Made by a program: the position numbers and the translations under genes
The notes under the pieces: generated by a model
Database searches by the model: none
Told to the model about the DNA's origin: nothing
What the model saw: the letters and a program-made list of their open reading frames with translations, nothing else
Shown: piece after piece, positions 34,333-42,304 of the stretch
How the letters are laid out: each line of letters opens with the position of its first letter
How positions within the stretch are numbered: the stretch's first letter is position 1
Assembly: GCA_041658605.1 (NCBI GenBank)
Contig: JBAZZU010000002.1
Location: forward strand, 65,816 to 129,815
DNA from: JBAZWE01 sp041658605
Lineage (GTDB): Bacteria > Actinomycetota > Thermoleophilia > BMS3ABIN01
Length of the DNA stretch: 64,000 nt
Direction of reading: 5' to 3'

Positions 34333-35217
34333 TCAGGCAAGCAGCAGGTCCGCCGTCAGAAAAACAATGTAGACGACGCTGATTATTCCGTTCATCGTCA
34401 TGAAGGCTGTATTGACGCGGGACATATCCCTGGCGGACACGATCGCGTTCTCATACGCGAGCAGTCCAGCGACGATCGCAACCCCGGCGTAATATAAGAG
34501 GCCGAGGTCGCTGACCAGCCCGATGATGACAAGCAGGGCCACCGCCAGCAGGTGAAAGATCCTTGTGATCCAGAGAGCGCTTTCCACTCCAAGTGCGGCA
34601 GGCAGCGAATGCAGCCCTTCCCCGGTGTCGAAGTCGATGTCGAGGCAGGCGTAGATTATGTCAAAACCGCCGATCCAGAACGTCACGACCCCCATAAGCA
34701 GGAACGGCTGCCAGGCAAGTTCTCCGGTAACCGCGACCCAGGCTCCTATCGGGGCCAGGCCGATCGTGGCGCCGAGAAAGACGTGGCAGATTGAGGTAAA
34801 GCGTTTCGTGTAGGGGTAGATGACGAACGCGGCGATCACGATGGGAGAAAGATACCAGGTAAGCCGTGGCAGGCGGGCCAGCGCCAGAGTCAGGGCTGTA
34901 AGAGAGACCATGCAAAAAACCATGGCCTGGACCAGCGATATCGTGCCGGCGGGGATTTCGCGGCCGGCCGTTCGCGGGTTTCGCGCGTCTATCTCATGGT
35001 CGATCACGCGGTTGAGCCCCATTGCCAGGCTCCGGGCTGCCACCATCACGAGCGTGATCCACAGCATCACGGCGGCGCCGGGGATCTCCTTCCCGGCGAG
35101 GAAGGCGCCCGCATAGGCGAACGGCAGCGCGAAGACGCTGTGCTCGAGCTTTACGAATCTTGCGAACTGTGTGGGCAATGACGAATAGTTCGCAGGTGTG
35201 CCGGTTGTTGCGGTCAT
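34333..35217 (-). CDS. mqnP: UbiA-family polyprenyltransferase (menaquinone, MqnP-like)
   Basis: An integral membrane prenyltransferase of 294 aa with about eight helices. The first Asp-rich motif is NRVIDHEIDARNPRTAGREIPAG, and the second is YACLDIDFDTGEGLHSLP. It is the size and type of the enzyme that prenylates the naphthoate ring in the futalosine menaquinone pathway. The UbiD-type decarboxylase gene directly upstream in the same operon supports this over ubiquinone synthesis. It is the last gene of the hemB-hemL-rex-unknown-ubiD-ubiA series. Confidence 0.88.
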   Translation of the reverse strand: MTATTGTPANYSSLPTQFARFVKLEHSVFALPFAYAGAFLAGKEIPGAAVMLWITLVMVAARSLAMGLNRVIDHEIDARNPRTAGREIPAGTISLVQAMVFCMVSLTALTLALARLPRLTWYLSPIVIAAFVIYPYTKRFTSICHVFLGATIGLAPIGAWVAVTGELAWQPFLLMGVVTFWIGGFDIIYACLDIDFDTGEGLHSLPAALGVESALWITRIFHLLAVALLVIIGLVSDLGLLYYAGVAIVAGLLAYENAIVSARDMSRVNTAFMTMNGIISVVYIVFLTADLLLA

Positions 35218-35247
35218 AAGCGTCGGATGCGGACCAATGCCCGGTCC

Positions 35248-36684
35248 CTAGCCCAGGTCTATCCCGTAGCGCTGCCACTTTTCGTCAACCAGCTTTTTGA
35301 TGTCATCACTCATGGTGATGTCGTCAGGCCACTCACGCCCGTAGCCCTCGCTGGGCCAGGTCTTCGTGGCGTCGAGTCCCATCTTGGCCCCGTAACTGGC
35401 AGTGGGGCTTGCGTGGTCGAGCACGTCGAGGGGTCCCTCGGTGATGACGACATCCCGGCGCGGATCTACGTTGTTGAAAACCCGCCAGGCCACCTCGCTC
35501 TCATTGTGGACATCGACATGCTCGTCGACGATGACCACGAACTTGGTCAGGGACAGCATGCCAAGGCCCCAGACGGCGCTCATCACTTTTTTAGCGTGCA
35601 TGGGAAAGGATTTTTTTATCGACAGGATGGCACAGTTGTGGAAGACGCCCTCCAGCGGCAGGTTCATGTCCACCATCTCGGGAAGGGTCATCTTCAGCAG
35701 CGGCAGGAAAAGGCGCTCGGTGGCTTTTCCCAGGAAGCAGTCCTCCATGGGCGGACGCCCGACGATAGTAGTGGCGTAAATCGCGTCCCGCCTGTGAGTC
35801 ATGCCCGTCAAATGAAATACGGGATAATCGTCCGCCAGGGAGTAGTAACCGGTATGGTCGCCGAAAGGCCCCTCGCGCCGGCGCTCTTCCTTGTCCACGT
35901 AGCCTTCGAGGATTATCTCGGCGGTCGCGGGCACCTCAAGGTCGACGGTTTTACATTTGACCATCTCCACCGGGCTTCCCTTGAGGAAGCCCGCCAGCAT
36001 CATCTCGTCTATGCCGCGCGGCAGCGGCGCCGTGGCGGCGTAAGTGGTCGCGGGGTCAGTGCCAATGGCGACCGCCACCTCTACGCGGCCTTCTGCCTCG
36101 CGGAAGTTTTCAGCCCCGTCCTTGTGGATATGCCAGTGCATGCCCGTAGTCTGCGAATCATATTTCTGCAGACGGTACATGCCGGCATTGCGGCGTCCCT
36201 CGCTGTCCCGGGTAAATACTACCGGCAGCGTGATAAAAGGTCCCCCGTCTCCCGGCCATGTCTTCAGGATCGGGAGCACGTCGAGATCAGGGGTCTCCAT
36301 GACGACTTCCTGACAGGGTCCCGACTTAACGAGCTTAGGGCCCGTATCGGCCAGGTTCTTCAGTTTTCCCAGAGCTTTTACCTTGGCGACCAGCCCCTGT
36401 GGTATCTGCATCTCCAGTACCTGGCCGAGACGCGCGGCGATCTCGTCGAGGTTGTCGCCGCCGAGCGCGACGGCCATGCGATCCATGCCGCCGAACTGGT
36501 TGATGAGGATTGGCATCTGTGAGCCTTTTGTTTTTTTGAAGAGGAGCGCCGGGCCATGCGCCTTGCTCACGCGGTCGGTGATCTCGGAGACCTCGAGCTC
36601 GGGATCGACCTCCTCGTCTATCTCAACCAGCTCGCCCCGCTTGCGCAGAACATCCATATATTGTCTTAAGTCATCGATTGCCAT
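35248..36684 (-). CDS. mqnL: UbiD-family decarboxylase (menaquinone, MqnL-like)
   Basis: A prenylated-FMN-dependent decarboxylase of 478 aa. The family blocks NAGMYRLQKYDSQTTGMHWHIHKDG, ATAPLPRGIDEMMLAGFL, EGPFGDHTGYYS and the metal-binding Glu (VPATAEIILEGYV) are intact. It would act on the prenylated or unprenylated dihydroxynaphthoate intermediate of the futalosine route together with the UbiA-type enzyme downstream. Its start overlaps the stop of the unknown gene by one base (translational coupling). Confidence 0.9.
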   Translation of the reverse strand: MAIDDLRQYMDVLRKRGELVEIDEEVDPELEVSEITDRVSKAHGPALLFKKTKGSQMPILINQFGGMDRMAVALGGDNLDEIAARLGQVLEMQIPQGLVAKVKALGKLKNLADTGPKLVKSGPCQEVVMETPDLDVLPILKTWPGDGGPFITLPVVFTRDSEGRRNAGMYRLQKYDSQTTGMHWHIHKDGAENFREAEGRVEVAVAIGTDPATTYAATAPLPRGIDEMMLAGFLKGSPVEMVKCKTVDLEVPATAEIILEGYVDKEERRREGPFGDHTGYYSLADDYPVFHLTGMTHRRDAIYATTIVGRPPMEDCFLGKATERLFLPLLKMTLPEMVDMNLPLEGVFHNCAILSIKKSFPMHAKKVMSAVWGLGMLSLTKFVVIVDEHVDVHNESEVAWRVFNNVDPRRDVVITEGPLDVLDHASPTASYGAKMGLDATKTWPSEGYGREWPDDITMSDDIKKLVDEKWQRYGIDLG

Positions 36685-37322
36685 CAGGCCTCCGCTCCAA
36701 AGTAAAAGTCCATGTCCAGAAGTATCCTGTCAAATTCCGCCAGCCTGTCTTGACCATCTGGGCCTTGAGCACAAGTAAGCGCGCCCAGCAAGCCGGAAAG
36801 CTCCTGCGAGCTGTCACTACCGCTCCAGACCATTTCACTCAGACTGTCAAAGCGGACCTCATCTCCCAGGGCATGACGGGCCAGCCTGATGGTGGTTATC
36901 GCCCAGGCGTTCAACGCCAGAGTCCTGTCGAGCGATTCACAGTGTACGAACGCGCAAAGCTGTACCAGGTCGGCGAGTGCGTCGATACAGTTCAGGTCTT
37001 TCAGGGTAGCGATGGTAGCGAGGCCGCTGGCGTACATGTAATCGCCCGCGAGCAGGCTGAAATCAGTGTCATCGCATTCGAGCAGACGGCTTTTTCCGTA
37101 ATGGAGCAGGTAGCCCTCGAATATATATTCCAGTCCTGCCTGGTATGTGGCGGCGTCTGGAAAATCATCGCCACAGTCGAGCATGAAAAGGTCTGAGAAG
37201 CCGGTCCTGCCGTCCGTGCCATCATCACCGCGAAGACGTGCGGCGTACAGGCTGCTTGCGCCAGCAACCGTGATGCGCATCTCTTTTAACGTTTTTTCAG
37301 CTGTCGTCGTGGTAGCGGCCAT
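36684..37322 (-). CDS. Unknown helical protein between rex and ubiD, possibly prenyl-synthase related
   Basis: A 212-aa soluble, all-helical-looking protein. The central stretch LLAGDYMYASGLATIATLKDL resembles the LxGDxLLA helix of trans-prenyl diphosphate synthases, but no DDxxD motif is seen, so it could be a non-catalytic subunit like heptaprenyl diphosphate synthase component I. This is a guess from one motif and the menaquinone context. It is coupled to ubiD by a one-base overlap and lies 29 bp after rex. Confidence 0.65.
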   Translation of the reverse strand: MAATTTTAEKTLKEMRITVAGASSLYAARLRGDDGTDGRTGFSDLFMLDCGDDFPDAATYQAGLEYIFEGYLLHYGKSRLLECDDTDFSLLAGDYMYASGLATIATLKDLNCIDALADLVQLCAFVHCESLDRTLALNAWAITTIRLARHALGDEVRFDSLSEMVWSGSDSSQELSGLLGALTCAQGPDGQDRLAEFDRILLDMDFYFGAEA

Positions 37323-37351
37323 GGTATCGGTTAACCGGGAAGAGCGAACTG

Positions 37352-37999
37352 TTATTTGTCCAGATGAAACGAAAGGATCATCAGCTCGGTGGAAAGATCC
37401 ACCTGGCGCAGGATGGCCGGCTGACTGGTAGTCGCCCTGATGGGCGCAAAATTTAGTACCGAAGGGACGCCCGCCGCGGTGATCCTGTCGATCAGGGCCT
37501 GGGCCGGAGCCGCTGGCGTAGTGATGATGGCGATATGGACGTTGTTTTCCCCCAGAAAGGCTTCAAGTTCGTCTATGGGTTTTACCGGACCGGCGCCGCG
37601 GTCAGTGCCGACGACCTTATGGTCGGCATCGAACATCGCGAGCAGGTTGAATCCCTGTTTCTGGAAACCGCGGTACAGCGCCAGGGCGGTGCCCAGTTTT
37701 CCCGCGCCCACGATAATGACGTTCCACGAACGGTTGAGCCCCAGGCACTTCTCGAGCTCCTTGATGAGCCTGTCGACATCGTAGCCCACGCCGCGCACGC
37801 CGAACTCGCCGAAATAGGAAAGGTCCTTGCGGATCTGCGCCGGATTGGTGCCAACCTCGTCGGCTATCTGTTTCGATGAGATGGTGGTCGTTCCACGGCT
37901 TTGGACCTCCTGAAGTTTTCGCAGGTACTGCGAGAGCCTAGGCACAGTCGCCGCGGGGATGGACTGCTTCTTGCTCGCCTGTGCCGTCTTCCTGGCCAC
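37352..37999 (-). CDS. rex: Redox-sensing transcriptional repressor Rex
   Basis: Senses the NADH/NAD+ ratio and represses anaerobic-respiration and biosynthetic genes when NADH is low. An N-terminal winged helix (IPAATVPRLSQYLRKLQEV, SSKQIADEVGTNPAQIRKDLSYFGEFGVRGVGYDV) precedes the Rossmann fold VIIVGAGKLGTALALY. The C-terminal domain-swapped helix is present. 215 aa is standard. It lies 5 bp after hemL within a heme/menaquinone operon, and a Rex-like site lies upstream of hemB, so it may autoregulate the operon. Confidence 0.96.
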   Translation of the reverse strand: MARKTAQASKKQSIPAATVPRLSQYLRKLQEVQSRGTTTISSKQIADEVGTNPAQIRKDLSYFGEFGVRGVGYDVDRLIKELEKCLGLNRSWNVIIVGAGKLGTALALYRGFQKQGFNLLAMFDADHKVVGTDRGAGPVKPIDELEAFLGENNVHIAIITTPAAPAQALIDRITAAGVPSVLNFAPIRATTSQPAILRQVDLSTELMILSFHLDK

Positions 38000-38004
38000 A
38001 GGTA

Positions 38005-39285
38005 TCAGCTTTCCAGGAATTCCGCGGCGGCCGAAGCCGTACGGGCCAGGTCACTGTCGCTATGGGCAAGTGAGATGAAGATCGCCTCGAACTGAGAGGG
38101 AGCAAGGTAGATGCCCCGGTCGAGCATATGTTTGTAGTAGGCGCTGTAGCGGTCCGTGTCGCTGGTTTTGGCCGAGGCGAAGTCGGTCACGGGGCCGCGC
38201 GCGAAGAATAATGTCATCATGGCGCCCACCTGGTTCAGTGTCCAGTCCATGTTACTTTCCGCGGCAAGCTGGGAAAGATCGGCTGCCAGCCAGGAAGCCT
38301 TGTGGTTCAGCATGTCGTAAACATCCGGTTTTCCGAGTTCGTGCAGGGTGCTCAGGCCCGCGGCCATCGCCAGCGGGTTTCCTGACAGCGTGCCCGCCTG
38401 GTAGGTGGAGCCGGCGGGCGCGACGGTTTCCATGATATCCCTGCGACCGCCGAAGGCGCCCACCGGGAGTCCGCCGCCGATTATCTTGCCAAGACAGGTC
38501 ATGTCCGGCTTTATTCCAAAGATCTCCTGGGCGCCACCGTAGGCGACACGGAAACCGGTCATGACCTCGTCAAAGATCAGGACGGCTCCGTATTTGCCGG
38601 TCAGCTCGCGCAGGCCATGCAGAAATCCATGAGCGGGTGGAACCACACCCATGTTTCCCGCAACCGGTTCCACGATGACCGCTGCTATCTGCTCGCCTTC
38701 CTTTTCAAAGATCCGGCGGACGCTCTCGATATCGTTGAAACCGGCCAGCAGCGTATCGGCGGAAGTACCTTTTGTTACTCCGGGGCTGTCCGGCAGGGAG
38801 AGGGTCGCCACGCCGGAGCCCGCCTGAACCAGCAGACTGTCGACGGCGCCGTGGTAACAGCCCTCGAATTTAATGATCTTTTCACGGCCGGTGAAGCCGC
38901 GGGCGACACGGAGCGCGCTCATGGTGGCTTCGGTTCCCGAGTTGACCATCCGCACCATTTCGATGGAAGGGACGGCCTCGATGACCTTCGCGGCCAGATC
39001 GACCTCCAGGGGTGTCGGCGCCCCGAAGCTGACGCCGTCCTTGATCGTCCGCTCCAGCGCCTCCTGGACCGCCGGGTGGCAATGCCCGAGGATCAGCGGC
39101 CCCCAGGAACCGACGTAGTCTATAAATTCGTTGCCGTCAACATCGTACATCTTGCTGCCGGAGCCACGGGTGATGAACAAGGGTTCGAGGCCGACCGAGC
39201 GCATTGCCCTTACCGGGCTGTTCACTCCACCGGGCATGAGCTCCTGGGCCCGTTTATAAAGCTCCTGCGATTTTGCTGTATCCAA
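38005..39285 (-). CDS. hemL: Glutamate-1-semialdehyde 2,1-aminomutase
   Basis: PLP enzyme forming 5-aminolevulinate in the C5 heme pathway. The N-terminal PGGVNSPVRAMRSVG, the FDEVMTGFRVAYGGAQ block and the PLP lysine in TCLGKIIGGGLPVGAFGG are characteristic. 426 aa is normal length. It starts 2 bp after the hemB stop. The neighbouring hemB supplies the next step, so both early heme genes are together. hemA and hemC are not in the window. Confidence 0.97.
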   Translation of the reverse strand: MDTAKSQELYKRAQELMPGGVNSPVRAMRSVGLEPLFITRGSGSKMYDVDGNEFIDYVGSWGPLILGHCHPAVQEALERTIKDGVSFGAPTPLEVDLAAKVIEAVPSIEMVRMVNSGTEATMSALRVARGFTGREKIIKFEGCYHGAVDSLLVQAGSGVATLSLPDSPGVTKGTSADTLLAGFNDIESVRRIFEKEGEQIAAVIVEPVAGNMGVVPPAHGFLHGLRELTGKYGAVLIFDEVMTGFRVAYGGAQEIFGIKPDMTCLGKIIGGGLPVGAFGGRRDIMETVAPAGSTYQAGTLSGNPLAMAAGLSTLHELGKPDVYDMLNHKASWLAADLSQLAAESNMDWTLNQVGAMMTLFFARGPVTDFASAKTSDTDRYSAYYKHMLDRGIYLAPSQFEAIFISLAHSDSDLARTASAAAEFLES

Positions 39286-39287
39286 TT

Positions 39288-40265
39288 TTATTTCTCCTTG
39301 AGCCAGACAGCCGCGTCCTTGGCGTGGTATGTGATAGTGATATCCGCACCGGCCCTGCGGATGGAAGTAAGCGCCTCCAGCACGGTGCGCTTCTCGTCGA
39401 TCCAGCCCTTTTCCGCCGCGGCCTTGATCATTGAATATTCGCCGCTCACATTATAGGCGGCAAGGGGGAATTTCGTCTCCTGCTTGATGCGGTAGATTAT
39501 GTCCAGGTAGGGAAGCGCCGGCTTGACCATGACGATGTCGGCGCCCTCCTCGATGTCCAGCAATGTTTCCCTGACGGCCTCATCGGAGTTGCGGTGGTCC
39601 ATCTGGTAAGAGCGGCGGTCGCCGAATTCCGGGGTCGATTCCGCCGCCTCGCGGAATGGACCGTAGAATGCCGAGGCGAACTTGGAGGAATATGACATTA
39701 TGGGCGTATTGCTGAAGCCTTCGCCGTCGAGGCTGGCGCGGATAGCGGCTACGCGGCCATCCATCATGTCGGACGGAGCGACGATATCGGCTCCTGCCTC
39801 GGCGTGGGACACGGCCATCTTTGAAAGCATCTCAAGGGTGACATCGTTGTCGACGTCGCCGTCCCTGACGATACCGCAATGACCGTGGCTGGTATATTCG
39901 CAGAGGCATACATCGGTGATGACCAGCAGCTCGGGAACATTTTCCTTCAGCGCCCCGATTGCCATTTGAACGATACCCTCATCATCATAGGCTTCGGTTC
40001 CGGCTTCGTCCTTCTCCGCCGGTATGCCAAACAGGACGACCCCGGGGATTCCAAGCTCACGAACCTCTTTTGCTTCTTCAACCAGGTTGTTGATGGAAAG
40101 CTGGTAACAGCCCGGCATTGCATCAACCTGATTGCGCACGTTATTGCCGTGGGTCACAAAAAGCGGATAAATAAGCCTGTCCGGCAGCAGGTCTGTCTCA
40201 TGGACGAGGTCCCGCATCTGACGGGACTGTCTCAGGCGCCGCATTCTGTAGGAGGGGAAATACAA
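39288..40265 (-). CDS. hemB: Delta-aminolevulinic acid dehydratase (porphobilinogen synthase)
   Basis: Condenses two 5-aminolevulinates to porphobilinogen. The Schiff-base lysine lies in DIVMVKPALPYLDII, a second one in the substrate loop ASAFYGPFREAAES region (YSSKFASAFYGPF), and the metal-site Cys/Asp-containing loop is LLVITDVCLCEYTSHGHCG with three Cys, the zinc type. TTG 40265 is taken as start because AAAGGAG lies eight bases before it and the product then has 325 aa. An upstream GTG at 40316 would fall inside the Rex-like operator. Confidence 0.95.
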   Translation of the reverse strand: MYFPSYRMRRLRQSRQMRDLVHETDLLPDRLIYPLFVTHGNNVRNQVDAMPGCYQLSINNLVEEAKEVRELGIPGVVLFGIPAEKDEAGTEAYDDEGIVQMAIGALKENVPELLVITDVCLCEYTSHGHCGIVRDGDVDNDVTLEMLSKMAVSHAEAGADIVAPSDMMDGRVAAIRASLDGEGFSNTPIMSYSSKFASAFYGPFREAAESTPEFGDRRSYQMDHRNSDEAVRETLLDIEEGADIVMVKPALPYLDIIYRIKQETKFPLAAYNVSGEYSMIKAAAEKGWIDEKRTVLEALTSIRRAGADITITYHAKDAAVWLKEK

Positions 40266-40300
40266 CTGGATTCTCCTTTGATGGATTAGGCCGGATGGCC

Positions 40301-40318
40301 TTGTGTCGCTTTTCACGA
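40301..40318 (-). promoter_or_regulatory. Rex-like operator upstream of hemB
   Basis: TTGTGTCGCTTTTCACGA matches the consensus TTGTGA-N6-TCACAA in ten of twelve specified bases. It lies 36 bp before the hemB start in the operon that contains rex. The match is by eye to known family knowledge. Confidence 0.5.
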
Positions 40319-40372
40319 GCTGTTCAGTATATTAACGCAAATTGGGCTTGCCGGTAAAGAGGAGGGGGGCGG

Positions 40373-40483
40373 AAGCCGGACGGGGTGTTTCCTTGCTCCC
40401 GCGATTCGCGCGCTTTACTCATGCCAGTTTCGTTATCGGTGCGCGCGAATAGAGGGTCGCTGCGGAAACACCCCGTCCGGCTT
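40373..40483. repeat. Long inverted repeat with nested repeat
   Basis: AAGCCGGACGGGGTGTTTCC (40373-40392) is repeated exactly inverted at 40464-40483, enclosing 71 bp. Inside it a second inverted pair (ATTCGCGCGC at 40404-40413, GCGCGCGAAT at 40441-40450) flanks the 39-bp direct repeat copy 1. The whole could form a long cruciform or RNA hairpin and looks like a small mobile or structured element. It carries no gene. Confidence 0.65.
40421..40459 (+). repeat. 39-bp direct repeat, copy 1
   Basis: Starts ATGCCAGTTTCGTTATCGGT and continues through GCGCGCGAATAGAGGGTCG. The copy at 40558-40596 differs at one base (AGAGGG versus AGAAGG). Confidence 0.75.
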
Positions 40484-40557
40484 CGGGGATTGGCGGGACG
40501 TGTGAGTGTCGGGGGATTGTGGCTCGGTTTTCGCTTCCCCTATTCGCTTTTAAGCCG

Positions 40558-40596
40558 ATGCCAGTTTCGTTATCGGTGCGCGCGAATAGAAGGTCG
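40558..40596 (+). repeat. 39-bp direct repeat, copy 2
   Basis: The same sequence as at 40421, one base different. It is also preceded by an arm (CTATTCGC at 40539-40546) complementary to its GCGAATAG end, so both copies have the same hairpin plan. Lies 36 bp from the cooC stop. Confidence 0.75.
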
Positions 40597-40631
40597 GGGC
40601 TTCAGATTTGGGAGGACGAAAAAAACCTGTG

Positions 40632-41411
40632 TCAGGCTGAAGGGATGGCTTTCTCGATCTTTTCCAGGATTTCGGTTACTTCGGCTACGAAGGCCGGGGC
40701 TGCGTCGTAGGGAGCTTCGCCGCTTAGGTCCGCCCGGCGCACGTCCTCGCTCAGGGGCAGGCAGCCGATGACGTTGAATCTTTCGCCGAGATCGTCACAG
40801 AAACCGATATCGGCTGTGTTCACCTTATTTACCACCATCATGATGTTGCTGATGCCGATATCTCCCGCCAGTCTTGTTATTGCTTCGGCGGTCTGTATGC
40901 TGCGCCGCCCGGGTTCCACGACTATCAGCATGGCATCGACGCCGCGGGCCGTCGCCCGGCCCAGGTGCTCGATACCGGCTTCCATGTCGACGATGACGAC
41001 CTCGCGCTCGTTGAGCATCAGATGGGTCAGGAGTGATTTAAGCAGTGCGGATTCCGGACAGACACATCCGCCGCCGCCCTTCTTTACCGTTCCCAGCCTC
41101 AGCAGCCTGACACCATGGGCTTCGGTCGAAAGGCTTTCGGGGAGGTCATCTACTCTAGGGTTCATCTTATAAACGGGTGCGGAGCTGCCGGGCTCGGCCC
41201 CGGTCCTCTCCCTGATGAGATCCGTCATCCCGGAGATGGGCATGATGGCGTCGGCGGCTTCGGCGTCGATGCCGACAGCCGAGGCCAGGTTCGCGTCCGG
41301 ATCGGCATCTACCGCGTAGACCAGTTTTCCCTTATCGGCGAAGATGCGGGCGAGCGTACCCGCCAGAGTGGTTTTGCCTACGCCGCCTTTTCCTGTGACT
41401 GCTATCTTCAT
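40632..41411 (-). CDS. cooC: CooC-type nickel-insertion ATPase
   Basis: A MinD/CooC-family ATPase of 259 aa that helps insert nickel into CO dehydrogenase. The deviant Walker A is KGGVGKTTL at residues 8-16, and the CXC metal motif lies in GGGGCVCPESALL. Walker-B-like IVDMEAG and the NKVNT base-recognition motif are present. The Cys-x-Cys pair binds nickel or zinc at the dimer interface in CooC. No CO dehydrogenase gene is in the window, but cooT and the nickel importer lie 23 kb away. Confidence 0.92.
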   Translation of the reverse strand: MKIAVTGKGGVGKTTLAGTLARIFADKGKLVYAVDADPDANLASAVGIDAEAADAIMPISGMTDLIRERTGAEPGSSAPVYKMNPRVDDLPESLSTEAHGVRLLRLGTVKKGGGGCVCPESALLKSLLTHLMLNEREVVIVDMEAGIEHLGRATARGVDAMLIVVEPGRRSIQTAEAITRLAGDIGISNIMMVVNKVNTADIGFCDDLGERFNVIGCLPLSEDVRRADLSGEAPYDAAPAFVAEVTEILEKIEKAIPSA

Positions 41412-41446
41412 ATAGCCTGTTCCTGACTGATTTAAATCGAGGTTTG

Positions 41447-41464
41447 ACTAACGGCATGGTTAGT
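41447..41464 (-). promoter_or_regulatory. Perfect 6-6-6 inverted repeat upstream of cooC (possible operator)
   Basis: ACTAAC-GGCATG-GTTAGT lies 36 bp upstream of the cooC start. The symmetry and place suit a regulator site. It does not match the NikR or Rex consensus as I know them. Confidence 0.3.
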
Positions 41465-41620
41465 TTAGCACTGGTTGTTTCAGGAGGCGAAGTTGACGAA
41501 GCATCCTGCCGGGGCATCCGGGCGGCTTTCTCGGAGTGACGTGATCACCCGGTCTATATATAGCAGGAAGGCGAAAGACGCGGTCGCGGTAAATATGTCG
41601 CTGCCGAAAGACTCCCTGAC

Positions 41621-42304
41621 TTAAGGAGTCGCCGTTGTCGCAGTCGGTGCCGGAGTAGTCACGCCGTTATTGGCGGCCGCGCGCGTCGCTTCATCATCAA
41701 TCGGCGCCGCACCGTACTGTTGCCAGTTCGCGTAAACCATCGGCTCTACCCAGAACTCAGAGGCGAGTGTCGAAACGGTAGTGTCCTTAAACTGGAACCA
41801 GTCGATCTTCGATGCTGCATCTTTGGTTACCATCACCCTAACCGCCTGAGTGTCCTTGTCCGCGGGAGCTTCCGTAGTTCCATAAAGGCTCATCTGTACT
41901 CGGCTGACATCGGGATAGCGGAAGAGCGCGCTCATCACCTGCTGTGACATAGTCACCGCGGTGCCGACAAGCGCACCTGCATGGCAGGATTCAGTCCGGT
42001 TGAGCTCGATGTTTACAAAAGTGCCGTTAGCCTCCGGGGTCAGGGTCACAGAACGGATGACAGGTAGCCCGGCTGCACCAGCATCACCCAGTTTGCGAGT
42101 GACAAGGGTCTCAACAACCTGTTTGGAAACGGGTTCCTTGGTTTTGGTGGTAATCGCGCCTGTATCGGTATTGAGAGCACTCGCCTTGTCATTGTTGTCA
42201 GAGCAGCCTAAAGCAAGAACCGAGACTGCTGCTAAAGCCACCAGGAGAAAAGACCCAATAAAAGCTTGTGCTGAAAGATGGCGTTTGAGATTAGATCTGA
42301 CCAA
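41621..42304 (-). CDS. Putative lipoprotein of unknown function
   Basis: A 227-aa exported protein. A basic N-terminus and hydrophobic core end in the lipobox ALGC with Cys34. The mature part is alpha/beta with no recognised family; Cys in NRTESCHAGALVG and the pattern FRYPDVSRVQMSLYG could suggest a GerMN- or lipid-binding-type fold, but this is not supported further. The C-terminus is Thr/Pro/Ala-rich. It stands alone, 200 bp downstream of cooC's promoter region on the same strand. Confidence 0.7.
   Translation of the reverse strand: MVRSNLKRHLSAQAFIGSFLLVALAAVSVLALGCSDNNDKASALNTDTGAITTKTKEPVSKQVVETLVTRKLGDAGAAGLPVIRSVTLTPEANGTFVNIELNRTESCHAGALVGTAVTMSQQVMSALFRYPDVSRVQMSLYGTTEAPADKDTQAVRVMVTKDAASKIDWFQFKDTTVSTLASEFWVEPMVYANWQQYGAAPIDDEATRAAANNGVTTPAPTATTATP

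Noticed and set aside
35227..36522. Plus-strand frame of 431 aa over ubiD
   Set aside because: Exact antisense of a well-conserved decarboxylase, no family features.
40266..40316. Upstream GTG start for hemB (40316)
   Set aside because: It adds residues unlike HemB, lies inside the Rex-like operator, and TTG 40265 has a better ribosome site.
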